Origin: JAKSSM01 sp045629065
GTDB taxonomy: Bacteria > Bacillota > Clostridia > Peptostreptococcales > Anaerovoracaceae
Reading direction: 5' to 3'
Assembly (NCBI GenBank): GCA_045629065.1
Contig: JAZQQK010000030.1
Span: 1 to 18,218, forward strand
DNA: 18,218 nucleotides
Part shown: piece after piece, positions 1 to 6,500 of the stretch
How positions within the stretch are numbered: the first letter of the stretch is position 1
Layout of the letters: each line of letters opens with the position of its first letter
Program-made: the position numbers and the translations under genes
The notes under the pieces: generated by a model
Seen by the model: only the letters and a program-made list of their open reading frames with translations
What the model was told of the DNA's origin: nothing
The model's database searches: none

Positions 1-27
1 AATACGCATAATATTCAGCCCCCAAAT

Positions 28-68
28 AAATAAGCAAGGTGGAGGGAAACCATCCTCCACCTTGTTTG
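28..68 (-). terminator. Intrinsic terminator of the TRAP operon
   Basis: An 11-bp perfect inverted repeat (35-45 CAAGGTGGAGG pairs with 54-64) has an 8-nt loop. On the minus strand it is followed by the T-rich CTTATTTATTT. It lies about 35 nt past the dctM stop, so it ends the nine-gene transcript. The T-run is interrupted, so termination may be incomplete. Confidence 0.8.
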
Positions 69-99
69 ATTATATTACTTTATTGTGTTTAATAATCTG

Positions 100-1389
100 T
101 TAAATCATTCCTAATGTTGTAGGTAGCCATGTAGTCAAGAACGGCACGAATGCAACTAGTAAGATTTCAAATACCATAATGCCAACGAACGGCAGTGCCG
201 ACTTCGCTATTTTTTCTATTGGCAGTTTCGCAATAGGTGCTGCAAGGAATAAGCAAATACCTACTGGAGGTGTGATACATCCGCATACCATTGCCATCGA
301 AATTGTTACACCGACCGTTACTGGGCTCATACCGATTCCTGTCATAACAGGGAGAAGAATTGGCGCCATAATCATAACAGCAGGAGTAGCATCCATGAAT
401 GTTCCAATTACTAATAATACGAAAATGATAATAAATACCATAAGATATGGATTATCAGTAACAGAAACTAAAAGATTAACAACTTGGTCTGGAATACGTT
501 CTGATGTTAATATATAGCCAAATAATGAAGATGTGGCTAAAATTAGCATTGTTGAACCAATAGTCATTACGTCATTAAATAATAACTTTGCGAATTGCTT
601 AATTGTAATATCCTTTGTAATGAAGCAGTATGCAATAGCATAAACTACTGCAAGAACAGCGGACTCTGTAGTAGTTACAATACCAAAGCAAATTCCACCA
701 AGAATGATAACAGGTAAACCCATAGCTGGGAGTCCTCTTAAAAGGAACATACCACGTTGTTTCCAAGTAAGCTTTTCTCCTGGAGGAATAGTACCTTTCT
801 TTCTCTTGCTGTGTCCAAGGTAAAATACATATGCCATCTGAAGTAATCCGAGCAAAATACCAGGAATTAATCCGGCCATAAAGATGGCTCCAATTGAAAC
901 TCCCGTCATCGAACCGAATACAATGAACAAAAAGCTAGGTGGAATAACCGCACCGATACAAGAAGATGCAACAGTAACTGCTGTTGAGAATCCTGGCTCA
1001 TATCCTTCTTCCTTCATTGATGGGATTAAGAGTGATCCAATAGCAACTGTATCTGCAGCAGCCATACCTTGAATACCACCAAAGAGCATAGAAACTACAA
1101 TGTTTACATAAGCCAAACCACCCTTAAAGCTTCCTACCATTGCCTTTGCAATATCCATTAACTTCTTTGTGATACGACCTGTTGTCATTATATCACCAGC
1201 TAAAATAAACAAAGGAAGGGATACATAGATAAAGCTTTCCAAACTGGAAGTCATTTTTTGAGCTACCATGGCTAAAGAAAGACCATTAGCCCAAATATAA
1301 GCCATTGAAGATAAACCAAGGCAGAAAGCGATAGGTACACCTATAATCATAAGGCCTATGAAAATTAGAAACATTATACCAGCACTCAT
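100..1389 (-). CDS. dctM: TRAP transporter large permease subunit, DctM
   Basis: Large membrane subunit of a tripartite ATP-independent periplasmic transporter, which uses an ion gradient to move a substrate delivered by the binding protein. The 429-residue length is normal for DctM. The protein is almost wholly hydrophobic, with roughly 12 membrane spans. It has the family's conserved stretches: an N-terminal GVPIAFCLG, SLPLFILAG near residue 57, the GGIQGMAAADT loop, VTVASSCIGAVIPPS, and a C-terminal MAMVCGCITPPVGICLF. The ATG overlaps the dctQ stop by four bases (ATGA), so the two are translationally coupled. The gene is last in the operon and is followed by a terminator. The subfamily is clear; the substrate cannot be read from the permease. 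Confidence 0.95.
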   Translation of the reverse strand: MSAGIMFLIFIGLMIIGVPIAFCLGLSSMAYIWANGLSLAMVAQKMTSSLESFIYVSLPLFILAGDIMTTGRITKKLMDIAKAMVGSFKGGLAYVNIVVSMLFGGIQGMAAADTVAIGSLLIPSMKEEGYEPGFSTAVTVASSCIGAVIPPSFLFIVFGSMTGVSIGAIFMAGLIPGILLGLLQMAYVFYLGHSKRKKGTIPPGEKLTWKQRGMFLLRGLPAMGLPVIILGGICFGIVTTTESAVLAVVYAIAYCFITKDITIKQFAKLLFNDVMTIGSTMLILATSSLFGYILTSERIPDQVVNLLVSVTDNPYLMVFIIIFVLLVIGTFMDATPAVMIMAPILLPVMTGIGMSPVTVGVTISMAMVCGCITPPVGICLFLAAPIAKLPIEKIAKSALPFVGIMVFEILLVAFVPFLTTWLPTTLGMI

Positions 1390-1916
1390 GCGCTCACCTC
1401 CTCTGATTTATCAATCTTTTTACCCTTATTTTTTATATCATATATTAACTCTTGTATGTGTGGTATTAACTTTTCTACACCAAACAAGAACATAATTGCT
1501 GAAGCAACATTCCAAATTCCTGAAATAAGTCCGAGGTTAAGACGCATGATACTACTTTTACGCATTGCCGCATTTGCTACTGTGGCAAGGTTAGATTTGA
1601 ATGTTACTACAAAGAAGAACATCAAAATCAATGTTACAATAATCTTTGCAATATCTTGCCAGATTTTAGGTAACTTATCAGTCAAAATTGTTAAAGAAAT
1701 GATAGAGTTACTTCTATAACCCATTGTACAACCTAAATATACTGATAAAGTCATTAAGTATACCGTAAGTTCAGAGCTCCATTTAATCGCATAGCCAAAT
1801 ACATAGCGACCTCCTGCTTGTGCAAAAACGAGGACTACCATTGCGAAAAGGCACAATGCGCCCATTATACCAATAATGCGGAACAACCAGTCATTAATTG
1901 TTTTTAATATACGCAT
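1386..1916 (-). CDS. dctQ: TRAP transporter small permease subunit, DctQ
   Basis: Small membrane subunit that partners DctM. At 176 residues it shows the usual four membrane spans (roughly 12-34, 47-66, 88-108 and 128-148). It has the DctQ signature around residues 37-50, RYVFGYAIKWSSEL, an Arg-Tyr followed by an amphipathic Trp-Ser-Ser-Glu-Leu segment at the start of span 2. The C-terminus is a charged cytoplasmic tail (KNKGKKIDKSEE). The start has a good ribosome site (AGGAGATC, about 9 nt upstream). Its stop overlaps the dctM start. It is separated from dctP by a GC-rich hairpin that may lower QM expression relative to P. Confidence 0.93.
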   Translation of the reverse strand: MRILKTINDWLFRIIGIMGALCLFAMVVLVFAQAGGRYVFGYAIKWSSELTVYLMTLSVYLGCTMGYRSNSIISLTILTDKLPKIWQDIAKIIVTLILMFFFVVTFKSNLATVANAAMRKSSIMRLNLGLISGIWNVASAIMFLFGVEKLIPHIQELIYDIKNKGKKIDKSEEVSA

Positions 1917-1957
1917 AGCATTGATCTCCTAATAAATAATAATTTCTAGTAAAATGC

Positions 1958-1998
1958 AAAAATGGGGGCGGGCATAAATAGCCCTTATCCCCCAAAAT
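1958..1998 (-). terminator. Intercistronic hairpin between dctP and dctQ
   Basis: On the minus strand TGGGGG-(4)-GGGC pairs with GCCC-(1)-CCCCCA around a 7-nt loop, followed by ATTTTTGCATTTTA. The stem is strong but has an asymmetric internal bulge, and the T-run is short. It starts about 15 nt after the dctP stop. The position fits a partial terminator or 3'-stabilising hairpin that makes the binding protein more abundant than the permease, a common arrangement in binding-protein transporters. Confidence 0.6.
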
Positions 1999-2013
1999 TT
2001 TATTGCATTGTGA

Positions 2014-3036
2014 TTAACGTACGCTGTTAATAACGTCTAATAATTTTTGAACTCCAGAGTACTTAGCACATACTTCATCCCAAACGCCTTGAACAGCTTC
2101 TACGAATGGAGCAGTATCAGTTACTTCAGTTACTGTGCAGCCCTTTTCAGCAGATAACTTGTTGAGTAAAGTTACATTGTTATCTACATACATAGCATCC
2201 ATTACCTTTGGTACCCATTCAAGAATGAGTGCTTCTACCTGTGGACGTAAGTCATCTGGTAAAGCTTCCATAGCCTTATCAGAAATGATTGCACCATGAG
2301 GTACTGCAAAGAGTGGAAGTGCTGTTACGTACTTAGCTACTTCGTATGAAGATACAGTGAACATAGCGTTAACGTCCAAGCTGCATGCATCACAAACCTT
2401 GCTCTGAATAGCATTGTAAAGGTCGTTGAATGGTACTGTAATTGGAGTAGCACCTAATGCTTCAAGTGTTCCCATCTGTACTGGAGTATCCATTACTCTG
2501 AAAATGATGTTCTTGAAATCAGCTACTGTTGCTAATGCCTTATCTCTTGATTGAGGGAAACGATATCCAAGAAGATAAATGTCTGGAACCCATAATCCAT
2601 TCTTGTGGAATGATTCAGTGAGTGCCTTTGCTTCCTTTGTTTCCATGAAACGAGCTAAGTGTTCCTTGCTGTCAAAGATAAATGGAAGGTCCATTACGTT
2701 GAAGTCCTCATTATATTGTGTTAATAATGAGAAGCTCTGGTGAGCCATTGCAACTTCGCCTGTTTGTAAGTTAGCTAAAATATCAGCTTCAGCTCCGAGT
2801 GCGTTTCCTGGGAATACGTCGATTTGAAGACGTCCGCCTGTCTTTTCAAATACGTCGTCTGCAAATTTTCTGAATTCAGTTACACCAGCTGTTCCTTCAG
2901 CTGCGGATACGGAGAGTTTCCACTTGATTGTTTCAGCTTGTTGCTGTTCTTCTTGATTGTTTCCACATGCAAACATTACAAATACCATTGCTAATGCGAG
3001 AACAATTACAAGTGCCTTTTTTAATACTTCTTTCAT
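2014..3036 (-). CDS. dctP: TRAP transporter solute-binding lipoprotein, DctP family
   Basis: Extracytoplasmic receptor that captures the substrate and hands it to DctQM. The ATG at 3036 is chosen because AAAGGAG lies 9 nt upstream; an in-frame TTG six codons earlier overlaps that site. The 340-residue precursor has a signal peptide (KKALVIVLALAMVFVMF) ending in a lipobox-like FAC and then Gly-Asn-Asn, so it is probably a membrane-anchored lipoprotein, as expected in a monoderm. Family features include the early GTAGVTEFRKFADDVFEKTG, LQTGEVAMA, the ligand-carboxylate-binding Arg region (IIFRVMDTPVQ), and the following TPITVPFNDLYNAIQSKVCDA. The retained Arg suggests an organic acid ligand. The usual VDGxEN stretch reads CDACSLD, so the pocket differs from classical C4-dicarboxylate receptors. 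Confidence 0.92.
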   Translation of the reverse strand: MKEVLKKALVIVLALAMVFVMFACGNNQEEQQQAETIKWKLSVSAAEGTAGVTEFRKFADDVFEKTGGRLQIDVFPGNALGAEADILANLQTGEVAMAHQSFSLLTQYNEDFNVMDLPFIFDSKEHLARFMETKEAKALTESFHKNGLWVPDIYLLGYRFPQSRDKALATVADFKNIIFRVMDTPVQMGTLEALGATPITVPFNDLYNAIQSKVCDACSLDVNAMFTVSSYEVAKYVTALPLFAVPHGAIISDKAMEALPDDLRPQVEALILEWVPKVMDAMYVDNNVTLLNKLSAEKGCTVTEVTDTAPFVEAVQGVWDEVCAKYSGVQKLLDVINSVR

Positions 3037-3109
3037 AATATAAACTCCTTTCAAAATATACTTTTCTATATCAGTGTTGTAGTATCAACACAAGAAAACA
3101 AATTATATA

Positions 3110-3526
3110 CTACCTAGGAATCATCATCTTTGCTTCACCAGCAATAACCGTATCACCATTTTGATTTGTGCATACTGTTTCAAGAACTACTCTTTGTTTT
3201 TCAGGAATAAGTTCTGTTATTGTAGCAGTTGCAGTAATAGTGTCGCCAATTCTAACTGGTTTAACAAATTTTAATGTCTGTCCTACATAAATTGATCCAG
3301 GACCAGGAAGTCTAGTTCCTACTACGGCAGAAATTAGACCTGCTGACAACATTCCATGTGCGATTCTCGTCTCAAACATAGTTCCTTTAGCATACTCTGA
3401 ATTTATGTGAGCTGGATTAAAGTCTCCAGTAATTCCTGCGTATCCATAAATATCTGCTTCGGAAATTGTCTTTGTAATAGAATCACTCATTCCGACCTTT
3501 AAATCTTCATATTTTACAATATTCAT
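3110..3526 (-). CDS. MaoC-like (R)-specific enoyl-CoA hydratase/dehydratase
   Basis: Hot-dog-fold hydratase of the PhaJ/MaoC type, which interconverts trans-2-enoyl-CoA and (R)-3-hydroxyacyl-CoA. At 138 residues it is a single-domain enzyme of standard size. The hydratase-2 motif is intact: TGDFNPAHINSEYA with the catalytic Asp and His, followed by FETRIAHGML. YVGQTLKFVKPVRIGDTI is the usual second half. I use the ATG at 3526, five nt after the E1 beta stop, because the protein then begins NIVKYEDLKVGM like its relatives; the ribosome site GGAAAG lies in the end of E1 beta. Its place between the dehydrogenase complex and the transporter implies a hydroxyacyl-CoA or enoyl-CoA intermediate. Substrate unknown. 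Confidence 0.88.
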   Translation of the reverse strand: MNIVKYEDLKVGMSDSITKTISEADIYGYAGITGDFNPAHINSEYAKGTMFETRIAHGMLSAGLISAVVGTRLPGPGSIYVGQTLKFVKPVRIGDTITATATITELIPEKQRVVLETVCTNQNGDTVIAGEAKMMIPR

Positions 3527-3531
3527 ATCTC

Positions 3532-4518
3532 TTACTTTCCGCAAAGTGCCTTAGCAGCCTTAACGATATCTTCCTTCTTTGGAACTGCGAGGTATTCTGA
3601 AATACCATTACCAACAGGAGCATTGATTGTGCAAACACGATCAACTAATACAGTCATTCCCTTTAAATCTTCGAGAACTGATGTAATGATTTCTCCTGAG
3701 AAAGATCCACGCTTAGGTGCTTCCTGAACTACAATTAACTTTCCTGTCTTCTTTACAGAAGCTTCGATAGTCTTCTTATCGAGTGGAATTAATACTCTTG
3801 GGTCGATTAGTTCAGCGTTAATTCCTTCAGCCTTTAAGTCTTCAACAGCCTTTTCAGCGATTGGAACCATGCTCTGAATAGCAACGATTGTAACATCATC
3901 GCCTTCTGTCATAACCTTTGCAGCATTAGTAAGTGGAATCGTTACGTCTCCATCAGGTACTTCGCCCATGATGCCTAGTGAACCTTCATGGAAGAAGAAG
4001 AGCACTGGGTCGTCATCACGAATGCTTGCCTTTAACAATCCTTTAACATCTGCTGGATAATATGGAGCTACAATCTTGAGTCCAGGAACATTTTGGAACC
4101 AAGATTCTGCACACTGTGAGTGTTGACATCCAGAACCGAAATTTCCGAATGTTCCACGTCCACCATTAGCTAACATGAATACCATTGGGCACTTTACTTT
4201 TCCCTGAGTACTAAAAGCCATCTTTGCAGCACCATCAATAATAGCATCTGCACAGAAAGTTGAAAAGTCAGAGAACATAAGGTCAACTATAGGACGATCT
4301 CCAGCAAGAGTTGTTCCTAAGCCGAAGTACGCATAACCGCCTTCTGCGATAGGCATATCAATTGCTCTATCTGGATATTTATCATGTACTCCAAGATATA
4401 TACTTAAGCCACCGCCAACGTTAATAATGTCTTCACCAATAAGTGTTACATTCTCGTCACGATCCATTTCTTCGAGAACAGCAGTAGCAATTGCTTTATT
4501 TAAGAACATTTTGCTCAT
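3532..4518 (-). CDS. Thiamine-diphosphate-dependent dehydrogenase E1 beta subunit (acetoin/2-oxoacid type)
   Basis: Beta subunit of a heterotetrameric E1 (328 residues, standard length). With E1 alpha it decarboxylates a 2-oxoacid, or cleaves an alpha-hydroxyketone such as acetoin, and transfers the acyl group to lipoate. The Tyr/transketolase-pyrimidine domain shows LIGED near 26-30 and the cofactor-activating Glu in MPIAEGGY (Glu59). HSQCAESWF, VPGLKIVAPYYPADVKGLL and DDDPVLFFFHE follow. The C-terminal transketolase domain begins near residue 195. Differences from canonical acetoin/pyruvate E1 beta include FSTQGK where YMSGGQ is usual, and NAPVGNGISEYL where a DTPIPYSxxLE-like motif is usual. 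The start shares one base with the E1 alpha stop (TAATG), with GGAGGAG upstream. Product family certain; substrate not. Confidence 0.93.
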   Translation of the reverse strand: MSKMFLNKAIATAVLEEMDRDENVTLIGEDIINVGGGLSIYLGVHDKYPDRAIDMPIAEGGYAYFGLGTTLAGDRPIVDLMFSDFSTFCADAIIDGAAKMAFSTQGKVKCPMVFMLANGGRGTFGNFGSGCQHSQCAESWFQNVPGLKIVAPYYPADVKGLLKASIRDDDPVLFFFHEGSLGIMGEVPDGDVTIPLTNAAKVMTEGDDVTIVAIQSMVPIAEKAVEDLKAEGINAELIDPRVLIPLDKKTIEASVKKTGKLIVVQEAPKRGSFSGEIITSVLEDLKGMTVLVDRVCTINAPVGNGISEYLAVPKKEDIVKAAKALCGK

Positions 4519-5507
4519 TATATTTCTCCTCCTGTCTCAGGTGTTGTATAGATATGATGCTTAAGGTAAACATCTTCGAACTTTGTGAGTTCACATGCTC
4601 TAGCGCGCTTAATGCACTCGTCAAGGTTTTCTTCACATTCCTTCTTTACCTTTTCAGCATATGCTGCATCCATTACACCATTTTCAATCAAGTATTTTTC
4701 ATAAAGCTTAACGCTGTCTTTGTTAATCTTTGCATCTTCGATGATGTCCTTATCCCAACGTTCATAAGCTCTTTGTCCAACATAATGATAGCCCCAACGT
4801 AAATTCTTAACTTCAACTACGTTTGGTTCAAAATTTCTTGCCTTTTCAATTGCAATATCAAATGCCTTACGTAATGCGAGCATATCGCTTCCGTCAACGA
4901 TTTGAGTTGAAAGTCCGAGAGGAATTGCTCTGTCAGAAATATTAGGGTTTGCTGACTGGCGCTCTAATGGTGTGGACATTGCCCAACCATTGTTGTCAAT
5001 TACATATACAACTGGAACTTTGTAAATGCCTGCGAAATTCCATGCCTCATAGCAGATACCTTCGCTTACGCCGCCATCTCCTTGAATAACAACAGCAACT
5101 TCATCTTTTTTACGACGCTTTAATGCCCAACCTAAGCCTGTGTACATTGGGTATACGCAACCTAATGTAGCAATTGGAACTCCGATATGCTTTGTTACAT
5201 CACTAGCATGATAGTCATATCCAGAACCCTTGCACATACCATCGCGTTTTCCGAATAACTCGCAAATCCATTCATATGGATCTACTCTCATTAATGTAAG
5301 AGGCTGTGTTCTATGTGTAGGTACAAACCAATCTGTATCTCTCATTGCTGTACCCATTGCTGCAAACATTGCCTCTTCGCCCCATGCCGTATGGTATGAG
5401 CCACGAATATCGCCATTGTTTACGGCTTCTTGCATTTTCTCAGTGAAAATACGGCCGTTAACTAAGTGGTAATACATGTTTAGTAATTCTTCTTTTGAAT
5501 ATTCCAT
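4518..5507 (-). CDS. Thiamine-diphosphate-dependent dehydrogenase E1 alpha subunit (acetoin/2-oxoacid type)
   Basis: Alpha subunit of the E1 component, 329 residues, like AcoA/PdhA. The thiamine-diphosphate motif is complete: GDGGVSEG from residue 143 to the NN at 172-173 after the usual spacing. His100 (GSGYDYH) and His241 (RWGYHYVGQRAY) sit where E1 alpha enzymes have their two active-site histidines. One oddity is that the usual (H/Y)R-G/x-H segment reads THRTQPLTL at 64-72, losing the His found after Arg in acetoin and pyruvate E1s. The phosphorylation-loop region also lacks the normal HSxSDxxxYR spelling. The ATG has AAGGAGTG upstream and follows E2 by 11 nt. Acetoin dehydrogenase is the closest named function I can offer, but the active-site differences make another substrate quite possible. 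Confidence 0.92.
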   Translation of the reverse strand: MEYSKEELLNMYYHLVNGRIFTEKMQEAVNNGDIRGSYHTAWGEEAMFAAMGTAMRDTDWFVPTHRTQPLTLMRVDPYEWICELFGKRDGMCKGSGYDYHASDVTKHIGVPIATLGCVYPMYTGLGWALKRRKKDEVAVVIQGDGGVSEGICYEAWNFAGIYKVPVVYVIDNNGWAMSTPLERQSANPNISDRAIPLGLSTQIVDGSDMLALRKAFDIAIEKARNFEPNVVEVKNLRWGYHYVGQRAYERWDKDIIEDAKINKDSVKLYEKYLIENGVMDAAYAEKVKKECEENLDECIKRARACELTKFEDVYLKHHIYTTPETGGEI

Positions 5508-5518
5508 TATTACACTCC

Positions 5519-6202
5519 TTATAATTTAATAAACTCTTCAGGATTTTCAACGACTTCACAAAATCTGTCGCAGAAGTTACTAATAGGTGTACCATCTGTT
5601 ATTGAATGGTTATAGTTTATTATTAACCACATCATGTCTTTTGCTACTATGCTTCCGTCTTCTTCAACTACTGCTTCCTTTTGAGTCATACCAACACCGA
5701 TAATAAGGCACTGATCATCATTCAAAATTGATGTGCAGAAATTGGTTCTACACTTGCCAAGACTAGTAAGTGTAACTGAACTACCCTTCATATCATCTAC
5801 AGTAATCTTGTTTTCCAATAAACGCGTACGTAAATCAGCCATTGCATGCGAAATGCCTACTACGCCTAATTCTTCTGCGTTCTTCACTGTTAATACATAT
5901 AATCCCCTTGGGCTATTCATAGCCAATGCTGGGTTTACATGCTCATAATAAGTGACAACATCACCATTAATGCTAGAATTTAAATCTGGCATTTCTGTTA
6001 ATACTTGTGCTAATGCTGCAGTTACAATTGCTGTAATAGTAACCTTTTCTCCCTGCTCAGCTAACTTTTTCTTCAGCTCAAGCATTTTTGTTGCATCGAC
6101 ATGGCAAAAGTGAGATGCATGTGGATTTGTAGTAACACTATGGCGAAGCTTATCAGCAATAAACTTACGTATAGGATTTAATTTTACAATACGATCTGCC
6201 AT
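5519..6202 (-). CDS. Catalytic-domain-only 2-oxoacid dehydrogenase E2 acyltransferase
   Basis: Acyltransferase core that moves the acyl group from lipoate to CoA. The 227 residues correspond to the E2 catalytic domain alone. The protein begins KLNPIRKFIADKLRHSV, the normal first helix of that domain, and ends just after the active site. The catalytic signature is NHSITDG, with His199 and Asp203 matching His and Asp of the usual DHRxxDG; the Arg is Ser here. SVTLTSLGK and QCLIIGVG are the other family strands. No lipoyl domain, Pro/Ala linker or peripheral subunit-binding domain precedes it. The ATG has CCGGAGGA upstream, and the reading frame is not a frameshift remnant, because the gene before it (lipoyl protein) has its own stop 14 nt upstream. 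A working split E2 is the simplest reading. Confidence 0.9.
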   Translation of the reverse strand: MADRIVKLNPIRKFIADKLRHSVTTNPHASHFCHVDATKMLELKKKLAEQGEKVTITAIVTAALAQVLTEMPDLNSSINGDVVTYYEHVNPALAMNSPRGLYVLTVKNAEELGVVGISHAMADLRTRLLENKITVDDMKGSSVTLTSLGKCRTNFCTSILNDDQCLIIGVGMTQKEAVVEEDGSIVAKDMMWLIINYNHSITDGTPISNFCDRFCEVVENPEEFIKL

Positions 6203-6216
6203 TATTTCCTCCGGAA

Positions 6217-6444
6217 CTATTCGATAATTTCAGCGATTTCGTCTCCGCAAGTAGCAACTTCGCCCTCTGGAACAATAATCTTAATAGTACCTGTTGCAGG
6301 TGCCTCGATTTCGTTAAGTAATTTTTCTGTTGAGATTTCTAAGATAACTTGTCCCTTCTCAACCTTTGCTCCATCAGCAACTTTCCATTCGTTGATGACG
6401 CCTTGAATCATAGTCATTCCAATTTGTGGCATTACAACTTTCAT
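6217..6444 (-). CDS. Free-standing lipoyl-domain carrier protein
   Basis: Single lipoyl domain of 75 residues. It starts MKVVMPQIGMTM, the typical first strand of a 2-oxoacid dehydrogenase lipoyl domain. The hairpin turn is EISTEKLLNEIEAPATG, with Lys41 as the predicted lipoylation site (EKL in place of DKA). Biotin carriers would have MKM, so lipoate is favoured. The ATG at 6444 is chosen for the AAAGGAGAAAG site and because an upstream in-frame extension is low-complexity and unlike the family. It presumably swings between E1, the separate E2 core encoded next, and E3. Lipoylation could be supplied by LplA at 14667-15650. Confidence 0.9.
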   Translation of the reverse strand: MKVVMPQIGMTMIQGVINEWKVADGAKVEKGQVILEISTEKLLNEIEAPATGTIKIIVPEGEVATCGDEIAEIIE

Positions 6445-6466
6445 AATTCTTTCTCCTTTATAATTA

Positions 6467-6498
6467 TTTGCAATTTGTATTATACTGTTTGCAATTTG
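6467..6498. repeat. Two 11-bp direct repeats 21 bp apart flanking a TATAAT
   Basis: TTTGCAATTTG occurs at 6467-6477 and again at 6488-6498, start to start 21 bp, about two helical turns. Between them, on the minus strand, lies a perfect TATAAT (6479-6484). This is in the 56-nt gap between the first dehydrogenase and the lipoyl gene. It could be a regulator site over an internal promoter for the split-complex genes; no convincing -35 was found (TTTGAT with 15 bp spacing is poor). Confidence 0.5.
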
Positions 6499-6500
6499 CA

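Noticed and set aside
100..3036. TAXI-type or sulfonate (isethionate) TRAP transporter
   Set aside because: Separate DctQ and DctM genes and a DctP-type receptor rule out TAXI; no sulfite-lyase or glycyl-radical gene supports sulfonate use.
3074..3091. GTGTTG-6-CAACAC hairpin between maoC and dctP
   Set aside because: The 6-bp stem has no T-run and no clear regulatory context; it could be chance.
4491..4802. Plus-strand open frame of 103 codons over E1 alpha
   Set aside because: It is an antisense shadow of a clear E1 alpha gene with no ribosome site and Cys/Phe-rich composition.
5519..6444. A frameshifted single E2 gene
   Set aside because: The lipoyl domain ends normally (AEIIE), a 14-nt gap with a strong ribosome site follows, and no linker or binding-domain sequence is found in any frame between them.
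3532..6444. Firm call as acetoin dehydrogenase AcoABC
   Set aside because: E1 motifs are changed, E2 is split, and MaoC and TRAP genes are foreign to aco loci; kept only as nearest relative.
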